NCBI RefSeq assembly: GCF_016595235.1
Contig: NZ_JAENHL010000008.1
Coordinates: 2,018,914-2,082,913 of the forward strand
From: Taklimakanibacter albus
GTDB lineage: Bacteria; Pseudomonadota; Alphaproteobacteria; Rhizobiales; Aestuariivirgaceae
DNA: 64,000 nucleotides
Direction of reading: 5' to 3'
Position 1 is the first letter of the stretch. Every line of letters begins with the position of its first letter. Below the pieces are notes generated by a model, which saw nothing but the letters and a program-made list of their open reading frames with translations, was not told the DNA's origin and made no database searches. The position numbers and the translations under genes were made by a program. Below are positions 8,908 to 15,921 of this stretch, piece by piece.

Positions 8908-9916
8908 CTTGGCTGTTGAACCCCACCGTGATGCCGAGCACGCCCGGAATCTCGTCATGCGCCTTGTCGCGCGCCGCCGCCACCGCGTCGAGCAGCAGGA
9001 AGAAAGGCGGCCGCTGCTTGGCCTCGACCACCGCCTTGCTGAAATCCTCAGGCAATTCGTCGGCGACACTTGCCGCCGTCGCGATGGCCTCGGGCGTGTA
9101 GCCGTCCTTGCCCTTCATGATGAGCTTGGCGACATCGAGAAGCGCTTCGAGATTGAGCACCAGCGCGCGTTTCGAGCGTCCGCTACGCCAGCTCTCGGCC
9201 AATTGCGGGCGCGCCGATCCGATCTCACGCCCGAGCACCGGGCGCAATTTCGAATCGCGGATATAGGCGAAAGACGCGAGGAAGTCGGTGGCGATGCGCG
9301 ACGTCGCCTCCTTGGCGATGGCGGGATCGGCGAGCTGGCCCACCACTTCATTGATCCAGCCGAGGCGAACATCATGCGCAATGATCACGACGTTCCAGGC
9401 AATCGCCTGGCCCACCGCGCAGCGGCGCGCCCGGCGCTCGCCGCTCAGCATCTCGGTCTCGGCATTTGTATCGAACAGCAGACGCTCGAGCGCCGGCAGA
9501 CCTTGCGCGGCGACACTGTTCTTGACGAAGAGTTCGGGCGTCAGATCGGCGACGCCATCCTTTTCGAGCAGCTGCGCCAGGCTCTTGGCGGTGGCGTTCT
9601 TTCGTTCCGGCCAATAGGACAGTCGCTCGGCACGGAACTCCTCACTGATCGGCCCGTACCGCAGGAACTCGATCCCGGACCATGTGTCGGCGGTGGCGAG
9701 ATAGGCGCGTTTGAGGAGCTTGAACCCTTCCGGATCGGGCTTGGCGCAGAAATCCGCCCAGACTTTCTCCTGCGCATCGGCGGTCAGAGCGAGCGCCTGG
9801 TAATGCGGGATGATGAAACGCTCGACGAGCCGGCCCAGGACATCCTCGGCCGCATGCGCAGGCACTGCCCAGAAGAGCAGCGTAACGCACAGAAGCAGCC
9901 CCCGGACAAACCGCAT
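8897..9916 (-). CDS. imelysin-like periplasmic protein (second paralogue)
   Basis: A 339-aa protein with a Sec signal peptide (MRFVRGLLLCVTLLFWAVPAHA). Its helical body matches the imelysin/peptidase M75-like fold (PHYQALALTADAQ, ADTWSGIEFLRYGP). The family's GxHxxE motif, proposed to bind metal, is changed here to GLPALE near residue 138: the Glu stays and the His is replaced by Pro. This fits a structural or partner subunit rather than a metal-binding imelysin. It lies between the DUF1111 gene (3-bp overlap) and the DUF1513 gene (11-bp overlap), the gene order seen in known iron clusters. Confidence 0.88.
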   Translation of the reverse strand: MRFVRGLLLCVTLLFWAVPAHAAEDVLGRLVERFIIPHYQALALTADAQEKVWADFCAKPDPEGFKLLKRAYLATADTWSGIEFLRYGPISEEFRAERLSYWPERKNATAKSLAQLLEKDGVADLTPELFVKNSVAAQGLPALERLLFDTNAETEMLSGERRARRCAVGQAIAWNVVIIAHDVRLGWINEVVGQLADPAIAKEATSRIATDFLASFAYIRDSKLRPVLGREIGSARPQLAESWRSGRSKRALVLNLEALLDVAKLIMKGKDGYTPEAIATAASVADELPEDFSKAVVEAKQRPPFFLLLDAVAAARDKAHDEIPGVLGITVGFNSQDGD

Positions 9917-11124
9917 TACAACGATCCCAGATAGTCGATCAGTTTGGTCCGGTCCGCGGCGGACAGATTCATATAAAGTTCCTTCGCCTTCTGGGCTTCG
10001 CCGCCATGCCAGCGTATGGCTTCATCCAATGTGGCGGCACGCCCGTCATGCAGATAGCGTCGCTTGCCGTTCTGCGACGCCAGATCGATCAAAGGGGCGG
10101 TGCGCCATTCCCGCGCGGTGGCATAACCATCGGGAAAGCCACCCGCCAAGCCATCGCCCATATCATGCAACAGGAGATCGGTGAAGACTGGCAAAGCGTC
10201 GCCGGCTTCGGACTTCAGCGTCTGGACATGGCAGGCGGCACAGCCCGTTGCGGCGAGGAGACGGGCACCGTCGGCATTGGCGGGAACCGGACGTGGCGTG
10301 AGAGTGGCGACATAGGCCGCGACCATCTCGATCATCGCCCGCGAAATTTCCTCTCCGTCAGAACTGGGGCTACGGCCATTGGCATTGGCGAGGCATTTGA
10401 TCTGCGCCGCGGTGCAATCGCCATAGGGATCGGGCCTGAAAGGCGAGGACAGGCCCATATCCAGCATCATGGCGTCGGCGGTCTGGTCGGCGATGCTCAC
10501 CCCGGTCGCCTTCAAGCCAAAACGTCCGATGCGCGAGCCTTCCGGCGTCGACACGATGCGTACGCGGCCCTTGATGCCGTCGCCATCACGGTCCTGGGGA
10601 TCGGCATGGTTGAGAATTTCTTTTTCGGCAACCCGGGCGATCAGGCCGCGGCCGACCAGCGAGGGCGCGACGCGGAACTCCGTATGGGTTCCCGGCGCCG
10701 GTTGCGCGTCATTATAGGTGATCCTGGCGCGCATCAGCGGCAGGCCGTCGGTCCCCTTCTCAAGATAAGGCTCGATGCGAGCCTCGGGGAGGAGACCCGG
10801 AATGGCGTGCTCCTGGAGCTGGCGGCCAAGCAGCGGATCGGCATGACCCTGCGCATCGCCGAGGCGGACGACAAAACCGGCGCTGCCCAGGACACCGTCG
10901 ACGCTCGAGAAGCGCGCGGCCTGGCCGTTCTTGTGGCAGGCGGCGCAGGAGCCGGCATTGAAAAGCGGGCCCAGGCCGTCAGCCGAATTGGTGGAGGCCG
11001 GCGCCTGCACCCATTTGCGATCGAACAAGGCTTTGCCCACCGCCGGATCGAGCTCATCGGCAGAAGCAAATGATGTTGCGGCCAATCCTAGGAGGCTAGC
11101 GAGAGCGAAACGGAGCGCCGTCAT
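9916..11124 (-). CDS. di-heme oxidoreductase family protein (DUF1111)
   Basis: A 402-aa exported protein: signal peptide MTALRFALASLLGLAATSFASA, then two c-type heme motifs, CAACHK near residue 60 and CAACHV near residue 310. The family (DUF1111, once called thiol oxidoreductase) is related to bacterial di-heme peroxidases such as MauG. In imelysin-containing iron operons it is thought to act on periplasmic iron or electron flow, but its reaction is unproven. The ATG at 11124 gives the signal peptide and an ATGA overlap with the upstream multicopper oxidase gene, so the two are probably co-translated. Confidence 0.9.
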   Translation of the reverse strand: MTALRFALASLLGLAATSFASADELDPAVGKALFDRKWVQAPASTNSADGLGPLFNAGSCAACHKNGQAARFSSVDGVLGSAGFVVRLGDAQGHADPLLGRQLQEHAIPGLLPEARIEPYLEKGTDGLPLMRARITYNDAQPAPGTHTEFRVAPSLVGRGLIARVAEKEILNHADPQDRDGDGIKGRVRIVSTPEGSRIGRFGLKATGVSIADQTADAMMLDMGLSSPFRPDPYGDCTAAQIKCLANANGRSPSSDGEEISRAMIEMVAAYVATLTPRPVPANADGARLLAATGCAACHVQTLKSEAGDALPVFTDLLLHDMGDGLAGGFPDGYATAREWRTAPLIDLASQNGKRRYLHDGRAATLDEAIRWHGGEAQKAKELYMNLSAADRTKLIDYLGSL

Positions 11125-12575
11125 GTATTCGCGAAATAACCCATCATGCCGGTCTCCAGATGCTCCAATATGTGGCAGTGGAACATCCACCGACCGGGCG
11201 TTGCGACGAAGGCGATCTCGATACGTTCCTTAGGGAGAACCAGAACTGTGTCGGCATGATGGACGGGCAGGCTGCGCTTCGAGGACGAGAGCACCTTGAA
11301 CGTATGCCCATGCAGATGGATCGGATGCGGATGTGGTGTCGCATTCTGCAGCATGAACCGGTAGCTCCTGCCTGCCTGGAGCCGCGCCAGCGGCGGCGGC
11401 AGGTTGCGATGCCCATCATTCGGCCAGGACCGTTTGTTGATCGCCCAGAATGTACGCTCGGCGGTGCACAGTTCATCCAATATGATTTTCGACAGCGGAT
11501 CGTTGGGATCGAGCGTGTCGATGAAACTGGCGATCGAATCGGAAGCGGCGCCGAACACATAGGCCTGCGGTTCCGCCGCCCTGAGATCGGGCTCCGGTAT
11601 GTCGGAGGCATAAAGCGGCGCCGGGTCGAAGGCACCTGATTGCCGGTCAGGCCCTTCCGCTTCGAGCTCGGCCAGATCGAAGATCTCGGCCGGGAAATAG
11701 TCCCGCAGCAGCACCTTGTTCCCCGCTTTGGGGGTACGCAGCACCAGATCGACGCGCGAGGCTGCGCCGACCCGCCAGGAATCGAGATGCAAAGCGGGAA
11801 GCGGGTTGCCGTCGACGGCGATGATGCGGGCATCCGCCCCTTCGACGCCCACATCCATCATCCGGGTCGCATCGAGATTGAGCAGGCGCAGGCGGATATC
11901 GGCCGAGGCCGGAACTTTGGCGGTGAACTTTCGCTGGCCATTGACGGTGCGCAGCGTCCCGAAGGTGCCGGCGCGGGCGGCGCCGCTGTCGGTCGAGAAC
12001 GGCAGGAAGCCGCCAGCGGAATCGAGCCGCCAGTCCTTGGCGACGAGCACCAGCTCATGATCGAAAGGCCGGCTCTCGTCGCCCTCGACGATCAGCACGC
12101 CGACCAGCCCATGGCCGACCTGGCCGCTCTCGTTGCAATGGGGATGAAAGAAAAAGGTGCCCGTATCGGGAAGCGTGAAATCATAGAGGAAGCTCCGGCC
12201 GGGCTCGACCGGCGGCTGCGTCACATATTGGACGCCATCCATCGCGTTCGGGACCCGCACACCATGCCAGTGAATGGAGGTGTGCTCGGCGAGGCCGTTT
12301 TTCAGCGTGGCGCGCAGACGGTCGCCGCGCTTCAGGCGCAGGATCGGATAGAGCTCGTCATTGTACGTCCACAGCGTGCTCGCCGGCCCATCGTCGCCCA
12401 GGAGCTTCACAGCGCGCGGCTTCGCTTCGAGCGTCACCTCATGGGTTACCGGCGTGCCGGCGGAAGCAGGCGCCGGCAGCAAGGGCCTTCCCGTATCGGC
12501 GCGCGACAGCGACAGCAAAGCGGGGGCAGCGAGGCCCCCGGCAACTGCGGTGAGAACGGCCCTGCGCGTCAGCAT
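11121..12575 (-). CDS. multicopper oxidase (CueO/laccase/ferroxidase-like), Tat-exported
   Basis: A 484-aa three-domain multicopper oxidase. All four copper motifs are visible: HWHG near residue 100, FHPHC near 145, HPIHLHGH near 410, and HCHILEHLETGM near the C terminus, with Met as axial type-1 ligand. The N terminus MLTRRAVLTAVAGGLAAPALLSL is a Tat signal. A TTG upstream at 12584 is possible, but the ATG at 12575 has GGAGG at 9 nt; that SD belongs to the repeat element behind bfr. It sits in the iron operon between bfr and the di-heme gene, so ferrous iron or copper oxidation in the periplasm is likely. Confidence 0.93.
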   Translation of the reverse strand: MLTRRAVLTAVAGGLAAPALLSLSRADTGRPLLPAPASAGTPVTHEVTLEAKPRAVKLLGDDGPASTLWTYNDELYPILRLKRGDRLRATLKNGLAEHTSIHWHGVRVPNAMDGVQYVTQPPVEPGRSFLYDFTLPDTGTFFFHPHCNESGQVGHGLVGVLIVEGDESRPFDHELVLVAKDWRLDSAGGFLPFSTDSGAARAGTFGTLRTVNGQRKFTAKVPASADIRLRLLNLDATRMMDVGVEGADARIIAVDGNPLPALHLDSWRVGAASRVDLVLRTPKAGNKVLLRDYFPAEIFDLAELEAEGPDRQSGAFDPAPLYASDIPEPDLRAAEPQAYVFGAASDSIASFIDTLDPNDPLSKIILDELCTAERTFWAINKRSWPNDGHRNLPPPLARLQAGRSYRFMLQNATPHPHPIHLHGHTFKVLSSSKRSLPVHHADTVLVLPKERIEIAFVATPGRWMFHCHILEHLETGMMGYFANT

Positions 12576-12587
12576 GGCGAGCAACCT

Positions 12588-12780
12588 CCCTCCGCCACGC
12601 GAAGCGTGGGGAGGGTGGACGCCCGTAGGGCGGACGGGTGGGGTCTCTCCGCGAGAGAGCGCTCCGCAGTCAAGCTGATGAGCTCGCTCATTGCATGTTT
12701 GAAAAGATTGTCAGGCGGACAAACCCCACCCGTCGCGCGTTCCGCGCGCCACCCTCCCCGCCTTCGGCGGTGGAGGGAGA
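12588..12780. repeat. intergenic inverted repeat, family C (about 193 bp)
   Basis: Between bfr and the multicopper oxidase gene. The outer arms are CTCCCTCCGCCACGCG at the left and GCGGTGGAGGGAG at the right, with inner arms ACGGGTGGGGT and ACCCCACCCGT. Local hairpins (CCACGCGAAGCGTGG, CGCCTTCGGCG) interrupt the arms. Its architecture is like family A, with a variable centre of about 60 bp. Read on the minus strand, its end supplies the GGAGGGAGG that acts as SD for the oxidase. Confidence 0.8.
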
Positions 12781-12794
12781 ATTCGCGTTGCGTC

Positions 12795-13280
12795 TTACTC
12801 TTTCTTGTCGGTGGAATCAGCCTGCAGCTGGCCGTAATTCTCCAGCCCGATCTTCTCGAGCAGGCTGAGCTCGCTTTCGATGAAATCGATATGGCCTTCC
12901 TCATCGGCGAGAAGCTCCTTGAAGAGCTCCATGGAAACGTAATCCCCGACCTCGTTGCAGGCCTTGTAGGCCTCGCGATACAGATCACGGGCGCCGTATT
13001 CGGCCTTCAGGTCGCATTCCAGGACTTCCTTGATATTCTGCCCGATCATCAAGGGGTCGAGCGTCTGCAAATTCGGGTGCCCTTCGAGAAACACGATGCG
13101 GGCGATGAACTTGTCCGCGTGATGCATCTCCTCGATCGATTCCTCGCGCTCCTTCTTGGCGAGCTTCGTGAAGCCCCAATCCTCCAGGAGCCGGAAATGA
13201 ACCCAGTACTGGCTCACCGCGGTCAGCTCGCTGCGCAAGCCCTTGTTCAGATATTCGATGACCTTCTTGTGACCCTTCAT
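12795..13280 (-). CDS. bfr: bacterioferritin
   Basis: A 161-aa four-helix ferritin. It starts [15 protein letters not shown], has ligand residues of the di-iron ferroxidase centre (E18 in LRSELTAV, the E-x2-H pair in [10 protein letters not shown]94 in LECDLKAE and the late E-x2-H in [10 protein letters not shown]) and keeps Met52 (EEMHHAD), the axial ligand of the inter-subunit heme. It stores iron as a ferric mineral in the cytoplasm. The frame is open upstream, but ATG at 13280 matches the universal Bfr start. bfd lies immediately upstream. Confidence 0.96.
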   Translation of the reverse strand: MKGHKKVIEYLNKGLRSELTAVSQYWVHFRLLEDWGFTKLAKKEREESIEEMHHADKFIARIVFLEGHPNLQTLDPLMIGQNIKEVLECDLKAEYGARDLYREAYKACNEVGDYVSMELFKELLADEEGHIDFIESELSLLEKIGLENYGQLQADSTDKKE

Positions 13281-13542
13281 CCGCCTTCTCCACTTGTCCC
13301 GACTCTTCGGCGGAGAATGGTGCAGATTGGTGATCTTGGCAAGCCGAGGCCCGAATTTCGAGAACCGCCGCCTCCATATGCTTAACCAGGTGCGGCATGC
13401 AGCCGCCGCATTGCGGGCGCTGGCCACAACAGCGGAAAACCGCGCCCGGCGTCACCACCTCGAGCTCGTCCAGCTCCATCAGGCGGCCCACGGCCTCCTT
13501 GATGTTACGGGAGGTGATGACGTTGCACTGGCAGACGATCAT
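12985..13542 (-). CDS. bfd: bacterioferritin-associated ferredoxin, with a possible 3' frameshift
   Basis: Residues 1 to about 65 are a Bfd-type [2Fe-2S] domain: C4 and C6 (MIVCQC), then C38, C39, C45 and C48 ([12 protein letters not shown]). Bfd reduces the ferric core of bacterioferritin to release iron. Known Bfd proteins are about 65-100 aa, but this frame runs on for 185 codons, the last 98 overlapping bfr, with low-complexity text unlike any ferredoxin. In the neighbouring frame a TGA occurs exactly at 13277-13279, overlapping the bfr ATG as ATGA. This suggests a one-base indel near the 3' end of the gene, or a sequencing error. The real product probably ends near 13277. Confidence 0.8.
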   Translation of the reverse strand: MIVCQCNVITSRNIKEAVGRLMELDELEVVTPGAVFRCCGQRPQCGGCMPHLVKHMEAAVLEIRASACQDHQSAPFSAEESGQVEKADEGSQEGHRISEQGLAQRADRGEPVLGSFPAPGGLGLHEARQEGARGIDRGDASRGQVHRPHRVSRRAPEFADARPLDDRAEYQGSPGMRPEGRIRRP

Positions 13543-13545
13543 GGC

Positions 13546-13821
13546 TTACCCTTGCGCGACCCCGGCAATGCCGGCCAGCGACTTGACCGCGCGCTTGAGC
13601 TGCGCATTTTCACGGCGCAGGCGGCGCAATTCCGCTTCACCGGAACGGGACGGCTTCTCGGCCCGCTTCAGCCAGTTGTAATAAGTGGTGTCTGTGACGC
13701 CCAGAACACGGGCGATCTCGTAGACCCGCTTGCCTTCGCCCCTGAGCGCCTCGGCGACTTTGAGCTTCTCGGCGATCTCGGCTTCGGTGAAGGACTGGAC
13801 GTGGCGTCGGTATCTGAGCAT
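13546..13821 (-). CDS. orphan IS3 OrfA-like helix-turn-helix protein inside the iron operon
   Basis: A 91-aa protein of the transposase-8/IS3 OrfA type: basic start MLRYRRHVQSFTEAEIAEKL, a helix-turn-helix (RVYEIARVLGVTDTTYYNWL, residues 33-52), then the leucine-zipper-like tail ELRRLRRENAQLKRAVKSL. No OrfB, no terminal repeats and no transposase remnant are seen beside it. It sits 10 bp after the imelysin stop and 3 bp before the bfd start, on the same strand, so it is transcribed with the iron genes. It could be an IS remnant or a domesticated DNA-binding protein. The frame is open upstream; the ATG at 13821 is chosen because it restores the usual OrfA length. Confidence 0.75.
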   Translation of the reverse strand: MLRYRRHVQSFTEAEIAEKLKVAEALRGEGKRVYEIARVLGVTDTTYYNWLKRAEKPSRSGEAELRRLRRENAQLKRAVKSLAGIAGVAQG

Positions 13822-13831
13822 GGCGCTGGCC

Positions 13832-15109
13832 TCACTGAACTTTGGACGGATCATCGAGGCTGTCGGAGCCTTCGACCGAGATCTTGAGATTGAGGGCGGC
13901 GACCACCGCCTCGATGCCGCGCGTCTGCGCGACAAGGGCGTCGATCGCCGCCTGCACCAGTGCATTGCCCTCTGGATTGTCCTGGCCGATCATCTGATCG
14001 TATGATTCCTTGCCGCTTTCCGCCCGGTCGCGGATCGCACCCAGTTTCTTTTCGGCATCGGCCATCAGCGCGTCGAGCTTCTTGGCTTCGGCGGGCGCCT
14101 TGGCAGTGGCAAGGGCGGCGAGGCCCGGGCCTTCCAGCGTCGAGCCGTCGCGGCGCTTGAGCGTGCCGCCATAGATCGAGATCATGCCGGCTTCGTCGAA
14201 ATAATGCGAATTATGCGTGTTGTCGGAGAAGCAGTCATGCTCCTCTTCCGGATCATGCAGGATGAGGCCGAGCTTCATGCGTTCGCCGGCGAGCTCGCCA
14301 TAAGAGAGGGAGCCCAGGCCGGTGAGGATGGTCGAGAGACCACCTTCGACGCCCTTGCCGCCGAGATCCTTGCGGGCGGCGCCATCGGCCTTCCAGTTGG
14401 CGACCATTTCGGCGAGGTCGGACTGCAGCAGATCGCTGGCGGCCTTGAGATAGGCGGCGCGGCGGTCGCAATTGCCATTGGTGCAGTTCTTGGTGTCGTA
14501 ATCGGTGACGGGACGGTTGCCGGCGCCCGCTTTGGTGCCGTTCAGATCCTGGCCCCAGAGCAGGAATTCGATGGCGTGATAGCCGGTCGCGACATTGGCT
14601 TCATTGTCGCCGGCGCCCTGCAGCTTCTCCAGGAGAGCGGCGTCGATCGTCGTCGCATCGACCGTGTCATTGCCGATGCGGATCGACTTGTTGGCGATGA
14701 CATTGGCGGTGTAGAGCGGATTCTCATCCGAGCTTTCGCCATAGGAGCCCTTGTCGGTGTAGTCGATGAGGCCCTCATCGAGCGGCCAAGAATTCACCTT
14801 GCCTTCCCAGTCATCGACGATGCTGTTGCCGAACCGATACCCTTCGGTCTGCTGATACCAGGGACGCGCTTCCTTCCAGGCGGCGCGCGCCGCCTTCAGC
14901 GTATCCTCGGTAGGATTGGCGATCAGCGCGTCGATGGCCTTGCCGAGATCGGCGGCCGCTGACTGGGCGTCGGTATACATCGCCTCGGCGACGTCACCAT
15001 AGTGCTTGACGACGGCGTCGGGCGTCGCCTCGGCGCCCCGCGCAATCGAAATGACCGAGGCCAGTGTCAGGACTGTGCCGGCGGTGAACGCCAAAAGATG
15101 CCGCTTCAT
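13832..15109 (-). CDS. imelysin family iron-regulated periplasmic protein (IrpA-like)
   Basis: A 425-aa exported protein with a signal peptide (MKRHLLAFTAGTVLTLASVISIARG). It contains the GxHxxE motif as GYHAIEFLLWGQDL near residue 180 and other imelysin blocks (AARAAWKEARPWYQQTEGYRFGN in the first third, PEEEHDCFSDNTHNSHYFD in the last third). Imelysins are iron-induced surface or periplasmic proteins thought to take part in iron uptake; the reaction is not settled. It is the first large gene of the minus-strand iron module. The ATG at 15109 is preferred over an upstream TTG or CTG-type extension because it begins the signal peptide. Confidence 0.92.
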   Translation of the reverse strand: MKRHLLAFTAGTVLTLASVISIARGAEATPDAVVKHYGDVAEAMYTDAQSAAADLGKAIDALIANPTEDTLKAARAAWKEARPWYQQTEGYRFGNSIVDDWEGKVNSWPLDEGLIDYTDKGSYGESSDENPLYTANVIANKSIRIGNDTVDATTIDAALLEKLQGAGDNEANVATGYHAIEFLLWGQDLNGTKAGAGNRPVTDYDTKNCTNGNCDRRAAYLKAASDLLQSDLAEMVANWKADGAARKDLGGKGVEGGLSTILTGLGSLSYGELAGERMKLGLILHDPEEEHDCFSDNTHNSHYFDEAGMISIYGGTLKRRDGSTLEGPGLAALATAKAPAEAKKLDALMADAEKKLGAIRDRAESGKESYDQMIGQDNPEGNALVQAAIDALVAQTRGIEAVVAALNLKISVEGSDSLDDPSKVQ

Positions 15110-15149
15110 GATGGTAAGTCCCCTTCTGAGATCGCGCTGCATGGGTAGC

Positions 15150-15677
15150 TCAATGGAGTGTCTCCTGCGCCGCAGCGGGCCCGCTGCCAAAGGCGGCGAT
15201 GGAGTGGATGACGGATGCGGGAACGCTCAACAGCTTCTGGCCGGCCGCGATCAACGCGTCGGCATAGCTCCGCCCGGCGGCCGCGAGCTCCAGCGGCGCA
15301 TCGCCTTCATGGGCGCCCGAAAGATGGCGCGCCGCCAGCAACGCCGCCGGCTGATCATGATCCTGGAGCGCCGCGATCAGCGACAGCGCCATGCATTCGT
15401 CGCGGCAGACATGGCCGCAGCCATGCGGAAAGACGGAAAGCGGGCGAGTGCTGTGCGCCCGGAGCGTGCGCACCCAATATTGCAATTCGCCCATGAGCTT
15501 GCGGGCGTCGTCGGTGCCGAGCTCCATGGAATAGCTGCGCCAGGCGGTTTCCCAGCATTCGATGTCGCCATAGGCATAACCCGCCATGCAGCAGCGCAGG
15601 CCCGTCACCACCAGCCTTTCGGGCTTGCGGTCGAGGAGCTTCAAGGGGCAGCTCGCGGGGCAGAATTGGGCACTCAT
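15150..15677 (-). CDS. cysteine-rich cytoplasmic protein of unknown function heading the iron operon
   Basis: A 175-aa protein that I cannot assign. It has eight cysteines, nearly all in pairs or triplets: CPASC near residues 6-10, CC near 29-30, a single C near 41, and CGHVCRDEC near 87-95. Such spacing suggests metal or Fe-S binding. There is no signal peptide or membrane segment; the C-terminal half is helical and Ala-rich. It lies 40 bp upstream of imelysin on the same strand, and its upstream region carries the two iron-type inverted repeats, so it is probably the first gene of the iron transcript. A TTG start at 15698 is possible; the ATG at 15677 is preferred. Confidence 0.72.
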   Translation of the reverse strand: MSAQFCPASCPLKLLDRKPERLVVTGLRCCMAGYAYGDIECWETAWRSYSMELGTDDARKLMGELQYWVRTLRAHSTRPLSVFPHGCGHVCRDECMALSLIAALQDHDQPAALLAARHLSGAHEGDAPLELAAAGRSYADALIAAGQKLLSVPASVIHSIAAFGSGPAAAQETLH

Positions 15678-15706
15678 GACGAGACCATTGGGAACCAAAT
15701 AATCCG

Positions 15707-15721
15707 ACTGATTTAGTCAGT
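15707..15721. promoter_or_regulatory. inverted repeat ACTGA-N5-TCAGT upstream of the iron operon
   Basis: Perfect 5-bp arms around TTTAG, 30 bp before the start of the Cys-rich gene on the minus strand, in an AT-rich stretch (TTATTCG, AAATAAT nearby). It is placed to overlap the promoter. A binding site for an iron-responsive repressor (RirA, IscR or Fur type) is an inference. Confidence 0.4.
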
Positions 15722-15793
15722 TATTCGATGGGAGCCGCTCCTGTCAATCGCGATTCCAGGGGCGCGGCAAAAAATCCAGCATGTTCAATAGAT

Positions 15794-15806
15794 TAGAAGC
15801 GTTCTA
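15794..15806. promoter_or_regulatory. inverted repeat TAGAA-N3-TTCTA, candidate Irr (ICE-type) box
   Basis: TAGAA-GCG-TTCTA lies between the divergent iron operon and KDG kinase gene. From memory, the iron control element bound by Irr in rhizobia is an inverted repeat of this TAGAA/TTCTA kind. The match is short and was not scored against a matrix. Its place about 117 bp upstream of the first iron gene fits such a role. Confidence 0.4.
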
Positions 15807-15921
15807 GATCGGCGGCGCGGCGGATCTCAAACGCAAAATCCTGTTCGGAATCCTTGGTTTAGCGGTCGGTAGAACCGAAAACCGATACCCAATTCACCCG
15901 ATCACAGGTTATGAACGCCAC

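Noticed and set aside
11640-13385. A 581-codon plus-strand frame across the multicopper oxidase, repeat and bfr
   Set aside because: It runs antisense through three unrelated elements, including an intergenic repeat, and shows no domain; bfr and the oxidase on the other strand are unmistakable.
13546-13821. A complete IS3 insertion sequence
   Set aside because: Only an OrfA-like frame is present; no OrfB, no terminal inverted repeats and no target duplication were seen, and flanking genes are intact.
15865-15905. A third copy of dispersed repeat D upstream of the KDG kinase gene
   Set aside because: Only scattered identity (AAAACCGATACC, GATCAC) with several gaps; too weak to call.
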